From positions 434,001 to 498,000 of the forward strand of contig JAUNAC010000001.1 in assembly GCA_030527825.1 (NCBI GenBank): a stretch of 64,000 nucleotides of DNA, given 5' to 3'. Below the pieces are notes generated by a model, which worked only from the letters and a program-made list of their open reading frames with translations, did not search any database and was not told the DNA's origin. This document shows, in pieces, positions 1 through 9,359 of the stretch (positions are counted from its first letter, which is position 1; every line of letters starts with the position of its first letter). Made by a program: the position numbers and the translations under genes. This stretch comes from Lautropia sp. GTDB lineage: Bacteria > Pseudomonadota > Gammaproteobacteria > Burkholderiales > Burkholderiaceae_E.

Positions 1-1
1 T

Positions 2-145
2 CGCGAGCGCGTTATGGTCTTCCAGCAAGCCGGTGCGCTTCCCAAAAACGCCCTGGACGATCTGATCCGCCAGATTCGCACGCTGGACATGGAAGAAATC
101 AAACGCGGCGCCCAGCCTTACGCTGCCCAAAAACCACAAAGCTGA
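2..145 (+). CDS. thioredoxin-family protein, C-terminal end (partial)
   Basis: Reading frame 2 is open from the window edge to a TGA at 143-145 and encodes the last 47 residues of a protein whose start lies outside. The peptide contains VFQQAGALPKNALDDLI followed by a helix ending LDMEEIKRG. This matches the final strand and helix of proteobacterial thioredoxins, where a G-A-x-P-K-x-x-L-x-x-x-I pattern follows the last beta strand. The catalytic CxxC half is not in the window, so whether it is an active thioredoxin cannot be judged. Confidence 0.6.
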   Translation, partial: RERVMVFQQAGALPKNALDDLIRQIRTLDMEEIKRGAQPYAAQKPQS

Positions 146-720
146 CCTTCACTGACCTGCCGTCGGGCCGAACCGCATCCGGCGTCTGCACGACGGCTAA
201 CACGAGAAGCTGCAGCAACAGGCTCGCCCCGGTTCGTGTACGCCTCGAACCACAGGCCGCAGCGCAGCCCCCTGAGCGGGAGCACCAACTCGCCCATACT
301 GTTGTACCCCGCCGGGGGGGTTCTCCGCACTCCTGAACACCGCTACTGCTCCCGGCGCGCATACGGCCTTTGGGCAACCCCCACTGGTTCATACGCCTGA
401 CCACCTTGCGTGGCCGTCTCCACTGATGCCATGCGAACCGGCAGCCTGCTGTGGTTCGCCCTTATCCGCCTCCTCCCGCCCCAACTGATCTCTCTCCTGC
501 CGACCATCATCCCCACGAGATCCGGCGCTATCGTCTTCAACGAGCCTCTGGGCGAGCCACAATGGCTGGCTATCTCCATCGGGGTTAGGATTGTTGCGGT
601 TCTGGCTGGCGTGACCGTAAAACATTCATCAGACACAAAGAACAAGCACAGCCCTACTGATCAGCCGGCATGAGGACACTGCCCGTCCTGCCGCCCGCCT
701 CTTGTCGAAAAATTACCCCT
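146..720. other. 575 bp non-coding gap, nothing recognised
   Basis: This lies between the thioredoxin end and the end of prfC. Open frames of 70-101 codons occur on both strands, but none has a recognisable domain, a good ribosome binding site or a composition that sets it apart from chance frames in GC-rich DNA. No RNA gene, terminator or repeat was seen. It could hold decayed coding sequence, but I cannot support any identification. Confidence 0.4.
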
Positions 721-2328
721 TTACGCCGACTGAAACACCAGCCCCGCGTGCTCGCGCATGGCGTGAAAGCGGATCTTCTTCCAGCGGTCTTCGGCAACGT
801 TCAGATCACTGCGATAGGTCACCATGAAGGTGGGCGCTTCGACCGAGTCCCAGGCGATGCGGGCGGCATTGGCCTCGATGAACTTCTTGAGCTCATTTGG
901 GTCGTCTGACGTGACCCAGCGGGCCATCTGGTAGCGGGCAGGCATGAAGCGTGTCTCCACACCATATTCCGTCTTGAGCCGGTGGGCCACGACCTCAAAC
1001 TGCAGCTGGCCGATGGCACCCAGCAGCAGGGAACCGCCCAGGTGGGGGCGGAACACCTGGATGGCGCCCTCCTCACCCAGCTGAACGAGCCCGGTACGCA
1101 GCTGCTTGCTTTTCATGGGATCGGCCAGCTCCACAACCTGAAACAGCTCGGGCGCAAAGAAGGGCAGACCGGTGAACTGCAGAGTCTCCCCCTCGGTCAG
1201 GGTGTCGCCCAGCTGCAGCACGCCGTGGTTGGGCAGGCCGATGATGTCGCCCGGCCAGGCGTCCTCGACCAGTTCGCGCCGCTGCGACAGGAAGGCCATG
1301 ACGTTGGTAGTACGGAACTCCTTGCCACTGCGCGTGACCCTGAGCTTCATGCCGCGCTCGAAGCGGCCGGAGGATACCCGCAGGAAAGCGATGCGGTCGC
1401 GGTGGGCCGGATCCATGTTGGCCTGGATCTTGAACACCACGCCGGAGAACTTCTCCTCCGAAGGTTCGACCACACGCTGCAGGGCGGGCCGGGCGCCCGG
1501 CGGCGGCGCCAGATCCACCAGGGCATCCAGCACCTCGCGTACCCCGAAGTTGTTGATGGCGGAGCCGAAGAACACCGGCGTCTGCCGGCCAGCCAGGAAG
1601 GCGTCCCGGTCAAAGGGTTCGGACGCGCCGCTGACCAGCTCGATCTCGCCCTGCGCCTGCTCGTAATACATACCGAAACGCGCACGGGCCTCGGCATTGT
1701 CCAGACCCGCCAGAATCTCGTCATCCCCGGCACCGGCCCGATCCTGGCCAGCCTTGAAGACGCGCATCTGCTCCTTCTTCAGGTCGATCACGCCGCCGAA
1801 GTTCTTGGCCATGCCCACCGGCCAGGTGAAGGGCGCGGTCGGCATGCCCAGCGTGCTCTCGATCTCGTCGAGGATCTCCAGCGGCTCGCGAACCTCACGG
1901 TCCATCTTGTTGATGAACGTGATGATCGGCGTATTGCGCGCCCGGCAGACCTCCAGCAGGCGCAGCGTCTGCGGCTCGACGCCATTCGCAGCGTCGATCA
2001 CCATCAGCGCGGCATCCACCGCCGTCAGCACCCGGTAGGTGTCTTCCGAAAAATCCTTGTGCCCCGGCGTGTCGAGCAGATTGATCACGCAGTCGCGGTA
2101 CTCCATCTGCATCACCGAGCTGGCAACCGAGATCCCCCGCTGCTTCTCGATCTCCATCCAGTCGGAGGTGGCATGCCGCGAGGCTTTCCGCGCCTTGACG
2201 CTGCCGGCAATCTGGATCGCCCCGGCGTACATCAGCAGCTTTTCAGTCAGCGTGGTCTTGCCGGCGTCAGGGTGGGAGATGATGGCAAAAGTCCGGCGGC
2301 GACGGACTTCATCTTGCTGTGTGGTCAT
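721..2328 (-). CDS. prfC: peptide chain release factor 3
   Basis: RF3 is the cytoplasmic GTPase that removes RF1 or RF2 from the ribosome after peptide release. The 535-residue product has the full GTPase motif set: P-loop HPDAGKTT near residue 20, the switch region around [15 protein letters not shown] (G3) near residue 85 and NKMD (G4) near residue 140. An elongation-factor-like domain II and the RF3 C-terminal domain follow. Length fits the family (about 530). I start at [12 protein letters not shown], where family similarity begins; the frame stays open 18 codons further to 2382, and neither start has a convincing Shine-Dalgarno sequence. It is divergent from queF, about 165 bp away. Confidence 0.95.
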   Translation of the reverse strand: MTTQQDEVRRRRTFAIISHPDAGKTTLTEKLLMYAGAIQIAGSVKARKASRHATSDWMEIEKQRGISVASSVMQMEYRDCVINLLDTPGHKDFSEDTYRVLTAVDAALMVIDAANGVEPQTLRLLEVCRARNTPIITFINKMDREVREPLEILDEIESTLGMPTAPFTWPVGMAKNFGGVIDLKKEQMRVFKAGQDRAGAGDDEILAGLDNAEARARFGMYYEQAQGEIELVSGASEPFDRDAFLAGRQTPVFFGSAINNFGVREVLDALVDLAPPPGARPALQRVVEPSEEKFSGVVFKIQANMDPAHRDRIAFLRVSSGRFERGMKLRVTRSGKEFRTTNVMAFLSQRRELVEDAWPGDIIGLPNHGVLQLGDTLTEGETLQFTGLPFFAPELFQVVELADPMKSKQLRTGLVQLGEEGAIQVFRPHLGGSLLLGAIGQLQFEVVAHRLKTEYGVETRFMPARYQMARWVTSDDPNELKKFIEANAARIAWDSVEAPTFMVTYRSDLNVAEDRWKKIRFHAMREHAGLVFQSA

Positions 2329-2494
2329 GGGGATGGATTCTATCGGCAAATTGCCGGCAGCCGACTTTACCGCATCCCCCATGCAGATAGTCCGGGATCT
2401 GCTGGCAAGACCGAGCGAAACGCCCTATTCTTGCGGACTTCCGACGGCAGGCTGGCCCTCGTCACCCTCGCCCGACCTCACTCTATCAGGACAA

Positions 2495-2971
2495 ATGGCC
2501 ATGAGAGACCCACAGGAGCTGCAGGGCATCTCGCACCTGGGCAGCCAGAAGACCGAATACCGGTCTGATTACGCGCCCGATGTGCTGGAGGCTTTCGACA
2601 ACAAGCACCCTGGCAATGACTACTTCGTGAAGTTCGTCTGCCCGGAGTTCACCAGTCTGTGCCCGATCACCGGCCAGCCCGACTTCGCCACCATCGTGAT
2701 CCGCTACATTCCTGGCGCGAAGATGGTCGAGAGCAAGTCACTCAAGCTCTACCTGTTCAGCTTCCGCAACCACGGCGACTTCCATGAGGACTGCGTCAAC
2801 GTCATCATGAAGGATCTCATCAGGCTGATGCAGCCGAAATACATCGAGGTCTTTGGTGAATTCACGCCCCGCGGCGGTATCGCCATCCACCCGTTCGCCA
2901 ATCATGGCCAGCCTGGCACGCCTTTCGAGCAGCTGGCGCGCGAGCGGCTGTTCGCCCACGACCGGCAATAA
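2495..2971 (+). CDS. queF: NADPH-dependent 7-cyano-7-deazaguanine reductase
   Basis: QueF reduces preQ0 to preQ1 in queuosine biosynthesis. The 158-residue product is the short single-domain type. It shows the catalytic cysteine in [13 protein letters not shown] and the NADPH-binding QueF motif [20 protein letters not shown], which together are diagnostic. ATG codons at 2495 and 2501 are both possible; an AGG at 2488-2490 lies 4 or 10 bases upstream, so the exact start is uncertain by two codons. The gene sits 6 bp before a queuosine-precursor transporter, consistent with a two-gene operon for salvage and synthesis of the same modified base. Confidence 0.95.
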   Translation: MAMRDPQELQGISHLGSQKTEYRSDYAPDVLEAFDNKHPGNDYFVKFVCPEFTSLCPITGQPDFATIVIRYIPGAKMVESKSLKLYLFSFRNHGDFHEDCVNVIMKDLIRLMQPKYIEVFGEFTPRGGIAIHPFANHGQPGTPFEQLARERLFAHDRQ

Positions 2972-2977
2972 GCGTCC

Positions 2978-3661
2978 ATGGACAACTTCCATTTCACGGC
3001 CGGGCAGCAGCATCGGGCCCTGCGCTGGCTGGTGGCCTTTCACATCGCCGTCATTGCTTCCAGCAACTATCTGGTGCAGTTCCCGTTCTCCTTCACGCTG
3101 CCCAACGGCTTTACGGTGCACTCCACCTGGGGAGCGCTGAGCTTTCCCTTCATTTTTCTGGCCACCGACCTGACGGTGCGAATCTTCGGCCAGCGTCTGG
3201 CCCGCCGAATCATTTTCCTGGTGATGTTTCCTGCCCTGCTGCTGTCCTATGTGATATCGGTACTGTTTCAGGACGGTGCCTGGACGGGCTGGGCGGCGCT
3301 GAGCACCTTCGATCTGCCGGTCTTTCGCATCGCGGTGGCCAGCTTTGCCGCCTACGCATTCGGACAGGTCATGGACATTTTCGTATTTAACCGCCTGCGC
3401 CGGCTCCGGGCCTGGTGGCCGGCACCGACAGCCTCCACCTTTGCGGGCAATGCACTGGATACGATCCTGTTCTTTTCCATCGCCTTCCATGCCAGCGCCG
3501 ATCCCTTCATGGCCGAAAACTGGCCCCACATCGCGCTGGTGGACTATCTGTTCAAGCTGCTCATCTGCACGCTGATGTTCGTGCCGGCCTACGGTCTGCT
3601 GCTCAACATGCTGGCCCGCTACCTGACCGCCCGCCGCCAGCAGGGTCGACAGTCCGCCTGA
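2978..3661 (+). CDS. yhhQ: YhhQ-family queuosine precursor transporter
   Basis: The 227-residue inner-membrane protein has about six hydrophobic segments and the YhhQ/VUT family pattern: an early SSNYLVQFP, a STWGALSFPFIFLATDLTVRIFG segment with acidic D and charged R/G positions, and a C-terminal VDYLFKLLICTLMFVPAYGLL. Family members import 7-deazaguanine precursors such as preQ0 and preQ1. The 6 bp spacing from queF strongly supports this role and suggests translational coupling. The end faces the convergent arsC gene with 63 bp between. Confidence 0.88.
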   Translation: MDNFHFTAGQQHRALRWLVAFHIAVIASSNYLVQFPFSFTLPNGFTVHSTWGALSFPFIFLATDLTVRIFGQRLARRIIFLVMFPALLLSYVISVLFQDGAWTGWAALSTFDLPVFRIAVASFAAYAFGQVMDIFVFNRLRRLRAWWPAPTASTFAGNALDTILFFSIAFHASADPFMAENWPHIALVDYLFKLLICTLMFVPAYGLLLNMLARYLTARRQQGRQSA

Positions 3662-3724
3662 TCCAGTGGATGTCAGTGTGCGCTCACCATCCGGTGCATG
3701 TCCGTATCCGGCACCCCGGCAGTG

Positions 3725-4075
3725 TCAGAGAATCTCGGACAGCACCTCCAGCGGCCGCACCAGTCGCACGCCCTTCGGTGTCCTGACAAACGGGCGTTCG
3801 ACCAGCACCGGCTGGGCCAGCATGGCGTCCAGTATCTGCGCATCCGTCGCCTGGTCAGCCAGCAGCGTCTTTGCTTCATCCTGCTTGAGGCGCAATGCCT
3901 GACGCGGCGTCAGGTCAGCATCTGCAAGCAGCGCCGTCAACTGCGGCCGCTGCCAGCCCACCTTCAGGTAGTCCACCACCACCGGTTCATGGCCAGCGGC
4001 CCGGATCGCCTCCAGCACCTTGCGGGAGGTGCTGCAATGTGGATTGTGGTAGATAGTGATGGCATCGTCGGCCAT
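3725..4075 (-). CDS. arsC: ArsC-family arsenate reductase
   Basis: The 116-residue protein is a thioredoxin-fold member of the glutaredoxin-coupled ArsC family. It begins with ITIYHNPHCSTSRK, in which Cys and the downstream Arg match the E. coli ArsC active site HNPxCxxSR. It ends with LVERPFVRTPKGVRLVRP, aligning with the substrate-binding NRPxVxTPxGxRLxRP segment. The start at 4075 is chosen because GGGGA lies six bases upstream; the frame extends eight codons further without a better site. No arsR, arsB or arsenic operon is nearby, so a role in arsenate resistance is inferred from family only. The length is that of the minimal domain, lacking the C-terminal helix of plasmid ArsC. Confidence 0.8.
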   Translation of the reverse strand: MADDAITIYHNPHCSTSRKVLEAIRAAGHEPVVVDYLKVGWQRPQLTALLADADLTPRQALRLKQDEAKTLLADQATDAQILDAMLAQPVLVERPFVRTPKGVRLVRPLEVLSEIL

Positions 4076-4185
4076 GGACAGTCCCCGAAGTAGGCTCACA
4101 AAGCGTTCACCTTACCACAGGCACGCCACCAGACCACCCGATCGGCCCTTCCCGCGGCACCCAACAGGCTGAAGCCACCTTCCGG

Positions 4186-5064
4186 CTATATCCCGGACAT
4201 CGGTTCTCCCATCCGGACCGGCCGCCCGGGATGCCAGTCCGGTACCAGCGCAGGGGCACCGGCGGGAAACAGCATCACGACGGTGGAGCCCAGCATGAAG
4301 CGGCCCATTTCTTCTCCGCGCGCCAGACTAACCATCGCTCCCTCCGGGCCCCCGGCTCCAGCCGCCGGGTCTGCATCGCCAGAATAGGTCCAGCGCTGGA
4401 CATGACCCGGTCGCTGCGGGTTCACCTGGCCATGCCAGACCGTAGCCATGCTACCGACGATGGCCGCGCCAACCAGTACCAGCACCCATGGCCCCCAGGG
4501 CGCATCAAAGACACAGATCACCCGTTCATTACGGGCAAACAGGCCCGGGATGGTGGCAGCCGTTTCCGGACTGACCGAAAAGAGGTCGCCAGGTACATAA
4601 ACCATCTGCCGCAATTGTCCGGCGCACGGCATGTGCACCCGGTGATAGTCGCGCGGGCTCAGGTAGAGGGTGGCAAACTGGCCATCATTGAAACGCTCTG
4701 CGAGAGCCGTGTCCCCGGCCAGCAAAGCGGTTGCGCTGTAGTCATGGCCTTTGGCCTGAAAGATCCGCCCGGCCACGATCTGTCCCAGCTGGCTGACCGT
4801 GCCATCCACCGGACACAGCAACCGGCTTTGCGCCAGCGGACGTGCTCCTGGCCGCAGTGCCCGGGTGAAGAAGGCATTAAAGGTATCGTAGGCGCCCGGA
4901 TCAGACTCGGCAGCCTCCTGCATATCCACCCGATATTGCCGGATGAAGCGCCGGATGACCCATTGGGTCAGCCACCCACCTTGCCACCGGGCCCCCGCTC
5001 CCGCCAGACGGGTCAGGCTCTTCTTGGGCAAGGCATATTGGATGAATGTATGCAGGCTGATCAT
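4186..5064 (-). CDS. psd: phosphatidylserine decarboxylase proenzyme
   Basis: This enzyme converts phosphatidylserine to phosphatidylethanolamine at the inner membrane and is matured by autocleavage into beta and alpha chains with a pyruvoyl group. The 292-residue product shows the self-cleavage motif LGST near the C terminus (FMLGSTVVMLF), the charge-relay Asp in CPVDGTVSQLG and the His in YHRVHMP. Length matches the family. I start at MISLHTFIQYALPKKSL, where homology to the E. coli type begins; the open frame continues 52 codons upstream, overlapping the cupin gene, and is probably non-coding there. The Shine-Dalgarno sequence is weak. Confidence 0.93.
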   Translation of the reverse strand: MISLHTFIQYALPKKSLTRLAGAGARWQGGWLTQWVIRRFIRQYRVDMQEAAESDPGAYDTFNAFFTRALRPGARPLAQSRLLCPVDGTVSQLGQIVAGRIFQAKGHDYSATALLAGDTALAERFNDGQFATLYLSPRDYHRVHMPCAGQLRQMVYVPGDLFSVSPETAATIPGLFARNERVICVFDAPWGPWVLVLVGAAIVGSMATVWHGQVNPQRPGHVQRWTYSGDADPAAGAGGPEGAMVSLARGEEMGRFMLGSTVVMLFPAGAPALVPDWHPGRPVRMGEPMSGI

Positions 5065-5119
5065 GAGAAGGCAGGTCTGGCGGCGATATGGATCACCTGT
5101 TCTGTGCGATGTGAGGGAC

Positions 5120-5572
5120 TTAGCCGCCAGGCTTGGATGGCGCGGGGGCAACATTGAGTGCATCAGGCTGCGCCGCCGGGCGGAACCGCGGCGTACAGAT
5201 CGCCAGAAACACCAGGTCAAAATCGCCGATATTGGTAATGCGGCGGGAATAGCCGGCCGGTATCACCACAACGTCACCAGACTCCAGCGCCGACAGCGTG
5301 TGATCCCCTTCGGCAAAAGGCCGATTCGGCCCGACCAGTTCAATGCGCCCCGTACCTTCCAGCACCACATAGCGCTCCTGGATATTTTCGAAGCGGCGCA
5401 GCCGCGTCTCTGACCCCGGCGTAACCCGGATACACGCAATCGACAGATCCGGATCAGCCGGGTCATTGAGCCAGTCGGTCAAATAGCAGCCCGGCTCAAT
5501 TCCAGTCTCGGTGCGATGGCCATCGCGCAGGATGAGTGGCTGTGGAACATTGGCGGCGTCGGTCTGGGCCAT
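5120..5572 (-). CDS. small cupin-domain protein
   Basis: The 150-residue protein has one cupin barrel: motif 1 around RRFENIQERYVVLEGTGRIEL and motif 2 around LESGDVVVIPAGYSRRITN. The usual metal-ligand histidines are mostly absent (ENIQERYVV where HxHxxxxE is typical), so metal binding is doubtful, although the Glu is retained. A GAGGAGAGGGGG ribosome binding site precedes the ATG at 5572. It lies 55 bp upstream of psd on the same strand and may be cotranscribed with it. Substrate unknown. Confidence 0.75.
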   Translation of the reverse strand: MAQTDAANVPQPLILRDGHRTETGIEPGCYLTDWLNDPADPDLSIACIRVTPGSETRLRRFENIQERYVVLEGTGRIELVGPNRPFAEGDHTLSALESGDVVVIPAGYSRRITNIGDFDLVFLAICTPRFRPAAQPDALNVAPAPSKPGG

Positions 5573-5977
5573 GTGAACCCCCTCTCCTCGGTGACAGTGC
5601 CCGGCCCGCGGCAGAGCGGCAATGAAATGTCGATGAAACGATCAGAACAAGGGCAAGAACTCCACGGGCGGGCAGCCGTGCCACCTGCGTGCCAACCTCT
5701 GTTGACCCTTCCCCGCGGTGCACTCGGCCCGATTCAGGCGGATGCTACCGCTGACCGGGCCAAACACAATGTTTCCAGTGTCGGCTGGCTTTTAAACGAT
5801 GCAAAAAAAAGACAATAACCGGCCAACATGCGACAACCGACTGTCGTCCTACTTCGGCCAAACAGCGTAATCCGGCTGGCCACCTGGCCCCCAGCCAAGC
5901 ATTCTGGTGCTCTGCTGCCAGACGTATCGGCTGTGATCTGAACTGCCCACATTCCATAACCTTCTGGAACATTTACC
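5573..5977. other. 405 bp intergenic, divergent promoter region
   Basis: The region separates the leftward cupin gene from the rightward GGDEF/EAL gene. It must carry at least the promoters of both. An A-rich stretch occurs at 5803-5815, and a short inverted repeat CGACA-N6-TGTCG at 5831-5846. I see no clear -35/-10 pair, no RNA gene and no supported small ORF. Confidence 0.4.
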
Positions 5978-8293
5978 GTGCAAATCGCCGGCCTCACTTT
6001 CAAGCCCCTGGCCCAGTGGTCCCGTCATGCGCTCCTGACCACCTGGAGTTTCTGTGTACTGGGCCTCCTGACACTGGCCATCCAGGTGAGTGATCGGGCG
6101 CCATTGCACGAAAATATGATGAGCACGGCCATTTTGCTGCTGCAGGCGCTGGCGCTACTGCCAGTCGTGGGGATGCTGCACTGGATGTTCATCAACCCTC
6201 ATGCAAACCCGTCAGCACATCTCCGGGATCGTACCGTGCTGTTTCGCGTCACCCCGCCGCTGACAGTTGGTCTGGGCTGCGCACTGCCATTCCTGCCAGT
6301 GTTTTATGCCCATGTTCTGGCCAGCGTCATGGCCGCCCTGCTGCTGCTGACCCTGTTCACCGAGTCTGTCATCATTCTCCGGAAGTATCCAGGACTGGAA
6401 AGCCGCCTGGGCGTTGCCGGGGCTTTGTTGTGTAGCCTCGTTCTGGAACTTGGCTTTGCGAAACGAACCTGGGAATACAGCATCCTCGATGTATCCTGGC
6501 TACAGATCATTACAGCGGCAGGACTCATGATCTGGGTTGCAGGATTTTTCCTGCAGGCAGCCCGGCGTGAAGGTCGGCTCAAGGTAGAGTTGCAACGGAC
6601 AGATGCTGCAGCACGCGCCCTGCACCGTATCTACAACACCTCACCTGTGGCGTTACTGAGTGTCAACGCCGATGGATCACTACAGCGCTGGAACCAGCGG
6701 GCCGCAGATGCATTTGGCGGCGACCTGACCCGCCAGCCTGCTCCACCCATCACCGCCTTAGTGGGAGAAACAGTTACCCAGCAACTGATCACCGATCTTA
6801 AAAAAAGCGGTCACCATCACAGCGAACTGACCCTTACCCGTGCCGGGCAGGAGCGCGTCTGGGTTCTGGAAGCCAACATCCGTGACGGCGGGGGGTTTGA
6901 GATCGGCATGCACGAAGTCACCACGCACGCACGCCGCGCCACCACCTTTCAGGAAATTGCCGAACGAGACAACCTGACGGGTCTGCCTAACCTGATCGGT
7001 CTGCGACGGATTCTGGGCAGGCAGATCGCCCAGCTGCGTGCCAGCAGCCCTTTGAGCTGCGTGTATGTGGACATCCTCGAATTCGGCAACATCAATCATG
7101 TATTTGGACGCGCCGCCGGTGACGCTGTACTGCGCGCCGTGGCCGAACATCTCAGCAAACAGATTTCGCCGCCGGCCGCCGTGGGACGGGTCCGGGACGA
7201 CCAGTTCCTGCTGATCCTGCCGGGTAATGAACTCACGCTCACCCGTTCACAGGCCACCCTGCTGCTGACCATGCTGTCACGCACGCCAGTGGAATACCTC
7301 GGCATGTCCATCCCGATTGATGTGTCCATCGGGGCGGTAGAGTGCGTCAGCGGCATGAATGCGGAGCAGCTGATCGAGTCTGCCCGTCTGGCCTGCCAGC
7401 TCTCCAGACAGGAAGGCGCACCACACCCTTACGCCGTGATGGCCGACAGCCCTGCGCTGGCCGACGCAGATCCTTCCCGACAGTTTGGCCAGCAACTGCG
7501 TCAGAAACTGCCTGAAGCCCAGATCCGCCTCTATGCACAGGCCATCACATCGCTGCACAAGGATGTACCAATGCAGTCGCTGACTGTGTTGCCACGCCTG
7601 CTGGCCGACAGCGGCCAGATCCAGCTCCCGAACCGGTTGCAGCAGGCGGCCGCCCAGCAAGGAGCGTCCGGACTCATGGATCGCATGCTGCTGACCCAGA
7701 TTCTGCAAACGCTGGGTACGCAGTCCAGTGTCCTGCCGGGCGACGGCATGGTGATTTTCCGCCTGAACCCGCTGTCCCTGGCCGAATCCGGCTTCACTGG
7801 CAACCTGATCCGTCTGCTGGGCGCTGCAGACGAACGCAATGCCACCGTCAACAGCCGGCTGTGCATCGAACTGCCTTCGCAATCACTGATCTATGATCCC
7901 AAGGGATCCCAAGCCTTCCTGAAGGATCTGCGACTGATGTCGGTGCACTCGGGCATTGACCTGACCGACTCCGAATCCAATCAGATTCCCCTTCACATAC
8001 TGTCGCAACTGACCATTCGTCACATCCGGCTGGATGGCCGCCGGTTCGCTGACCTGAACAGCAATCACCATGCCCGGCGCGAGATTACCGCGCTGCGCGC
8101 ACTCTGCGCATCACTGGGTATCCAGTGCCTGCTGGATCAGGTGAATAACCCGCTCGAGCTCCGTCCCCTGAAGGAACTGGGCATCGACCTGGTCCAGGGG
8201 AGTGCCGTGGCCGCCGTGCGTCCGCTGGATGATGTTCTGTCTGGCCGCGAGGATGAAGGGCTGCTGCCGGCCGGGGTAATGATTCCGGTGTAA
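5978..8293 (+). CDS. membrane PAS-GGDEF-EAL protein, both catalytic motifs degenerate
   Basis: The 771-residue protein has about six hydrophobic segments in residues 1-200. A PAS-like domain follows (about 210-310, LHRIYNTSPVALLSVNADG), then a GGDEF fold (about 325-470, starting RDNLTGLPNLIGL) and an EAL fold to the C terminus. The diguanylate cyclase signature is RVRDDQF near residue 404 instead of GG[DE]EF, and the EAL position reads SLTVL near residue 533. Neither cyclase nor phosphodiesterase activity is expected. It may act as a c-di-GMP or GTP sensor, or through protein contacts, as known for other degenerate tandem proteins; this is inference. The start is GTG at 5978, and no second signalling gene is adjacent. 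Confidence 0.88.
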   Translation: MQIAGLTFKPLAQWSRHALLTTWSFCVLGLLTLAIQVSDRAPLHENMMSTAILLLQALALLPVVGMLHWMFINPHANPSAHLRDRTVLFRVTPPLTVGLGCALPFLPVFYAHVLASVMAALLLLTLFTESVIILRKYPGLESRLGVAGALLCSLVLELGFAKRTWEYSILDVSWLQIITAAGLMIWVAGFFLQAARREGRLKVELQRTDAAARALHRIYNTSPVALLSVNADGSLQRWNQRAADAFGGDLTRQPAPPITALVGETVTQQLITDLKKSGHHHSELTLTRAGQERVWVLEANIRDGGGFEIGMHEVTTHARRATTFQEIAERDNLTGLPNLIGLRRILGRQIAQLRASSPLSCVYVDILEFGNINHVFGRAAGDAVLRAVAEHLSKQISPPAAVGRVRDDQFLLILPGNELTLTRSQATLLLTMLSRTPVEYLGMSIPIDVSIGAVECVSGMNAEQLIESARLACQLSRQEGAPHPYAVMADSPALADADPSRQFGQQLRQKLPEAQIRLYAQAITSLHKDVPMQSLTVLPRLLADSGQIQLPNRLQQAAAQQGASGLMDRMLLTQILQTLGTQSSVLPGDGMVIFRLNPLSLAESGFTGNLIRLLGAADERNATVNSRLCIELPSQSLIYDPKGSQAFLKDLRLMSVHSGIDLTDSESNQIPLHILSQLTIRHIRLDGRRFADLNSNHHARREITALRALCASLGIQCLLDQVNNPLELRPLKELGIDLVQGSAVAAVRPLDDVLSGREDEGLLPAGVMIPV

Positions 8294-8294
8294 A

Positions 8295-8951
8295 TCAGAG
8301 CATCTGCACCATGCTCTGGGCTTTTTCGGCCGCCAGGCGGTCTGAACCAAAGGGAATGACGAGGATTTCCGGTAGCTTCTGGGCGGTGAGATACTTGATC
8401 TCAAGGAATGCTGACACGTTCGTCCTGCTGACTGACGTGGACCGTCCGCCAAACTGATAGCCGAAATTTCCACCGTATACAAACGGGCTACCGCTGTGCT
8501 TCGTTTCGGTCTGGATGCTGAGGGCTCGTTCGATCTTGGTCGACATGATGTCCTGCCCGACCAACTGGATCGGGAAATAACCCGTCTGGGATGAGCTGAC
8601 GATCAGGAACCCGTCCCGGGTATCTATTCTGAACACACCGGGCTCACGATCCCAGGTGCACTCGAAGTTCGGATTGATAAAGCTGTCGAGCTGCGTCTGC
8701 AACTTCTTGACACAGATACGTCTTGCGATGCTTCCGAAGGTTCTGTCGACCAGCCACAGAATCGCCCAGGCCATGAACAGGCAGAGCAGCGCCCCAAACA
8801 GGGTTTCAACAATGGCACGGCCAAAACCTCGATGCAGGCTGGCAAAGAAGACGATGACGACCCAGACAACGAAGATCATCACAACGCCCAGGTTGATCCG
8901 GGCATGCCACTTCAACCACCGTATGACGTCATCGTTTCTGGTCATTTCCAT
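8295..8951 (-). CDS. two-helix membrane protein of unknown function
   Basis: The 218-residue product has two strong transmembrane segments (about residues 20-38 and 48-68, VVMIFVVWVVIVFFA and ALLCLFMAWAILWLV). A soluble C-terminal domain of about 140 residues follows, containing FINPNFECTWDREPGVFRID and a Gly/Ser/Tyr-rich stretch GGNFGYQFGGRSTS. I do not recognise the domain. The ATG at 8951 has GGAG seven bases upstream, so this start is well supported. It ends one base from the stop of the GGDEF/EAL gene, in a tail-to-tail arrangement. Confidence 0.75.
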   Translation of the reverse strand: MEMTRNDDVIRWLKWHARINLGVVMIFVVWVVIVFFASLHRGFGRAIVETLFGALLCLFMAWAILWLVDRTFGSIARRICVKKLQTQLDSFINPNFECTWDREPGVFRIDTRDGFLIVSSSQTGYFPIQLVGQDIMSTKIERALSIQTETKHSGSPFVYGGNFGYQFGGRSTSVSRTNVSAFLEIKYLTAQKLPEILVIPFGSDRLAAEKAQSMVQML

Positions 8952-9359
8952 TCAGATCTCCACGTTTTTGTTCTTCCAGTCCCTTGGCGTCAACCCTAAT
9001 GTTTCTATCAGGCCGCATTGACCATCGCGACCCGCCCCCCGATTTTCCATGGCTTGCGATTCTTCGCTGTTGCAATCCGCAGCCAAACGACGCCTTTCGT
9101 ATCAAAATACCCGCCCAGGAAATCGTTATTCACACTTACCCTGGGACTGCAATAAAACAGGCGACATGACTGATGCGTCAGAGCTGGCTCCCCTCTCCTC
9201 TCGTCAATGGTCCTTCTTTTCGTTCGATCACCTCCGTAGGGCTCGATATCCGGGCTTCATGATGCACCGCGCGTGACGAGGTGCTCTCAGGCTGCTCCCG
9301 CAACGAACAGGACATCATGACCGACCGATGGATACATGCGCCTGGCGTCCACGGCCCGA
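8952..9359. other. 408 bp intergenic, nothing recognised
   Basis: The stretch lies between two leftward genes and should contain the promoter of the membrane hypothetical. Short open frames on both strands show no domain and no good ribosome binding site. No RNA gene, terminator hairpin with a T-run, or repeat was identified. Confidence 0.35.

Noticed and set aside
99-673. Several 70-101 codon frames in the first intergenic gap
   Set aside because: They overlap on both strands, have no recognisable domains or ribosome binding sites, and their composition looks like chance frames in GC-rich DNA.
982-2568. A 528-codon frame opposite prfC
   Set aside because: It is antisense to a clearly conserved gene; its length is a by-product of GC-rich codon use on the other strand.
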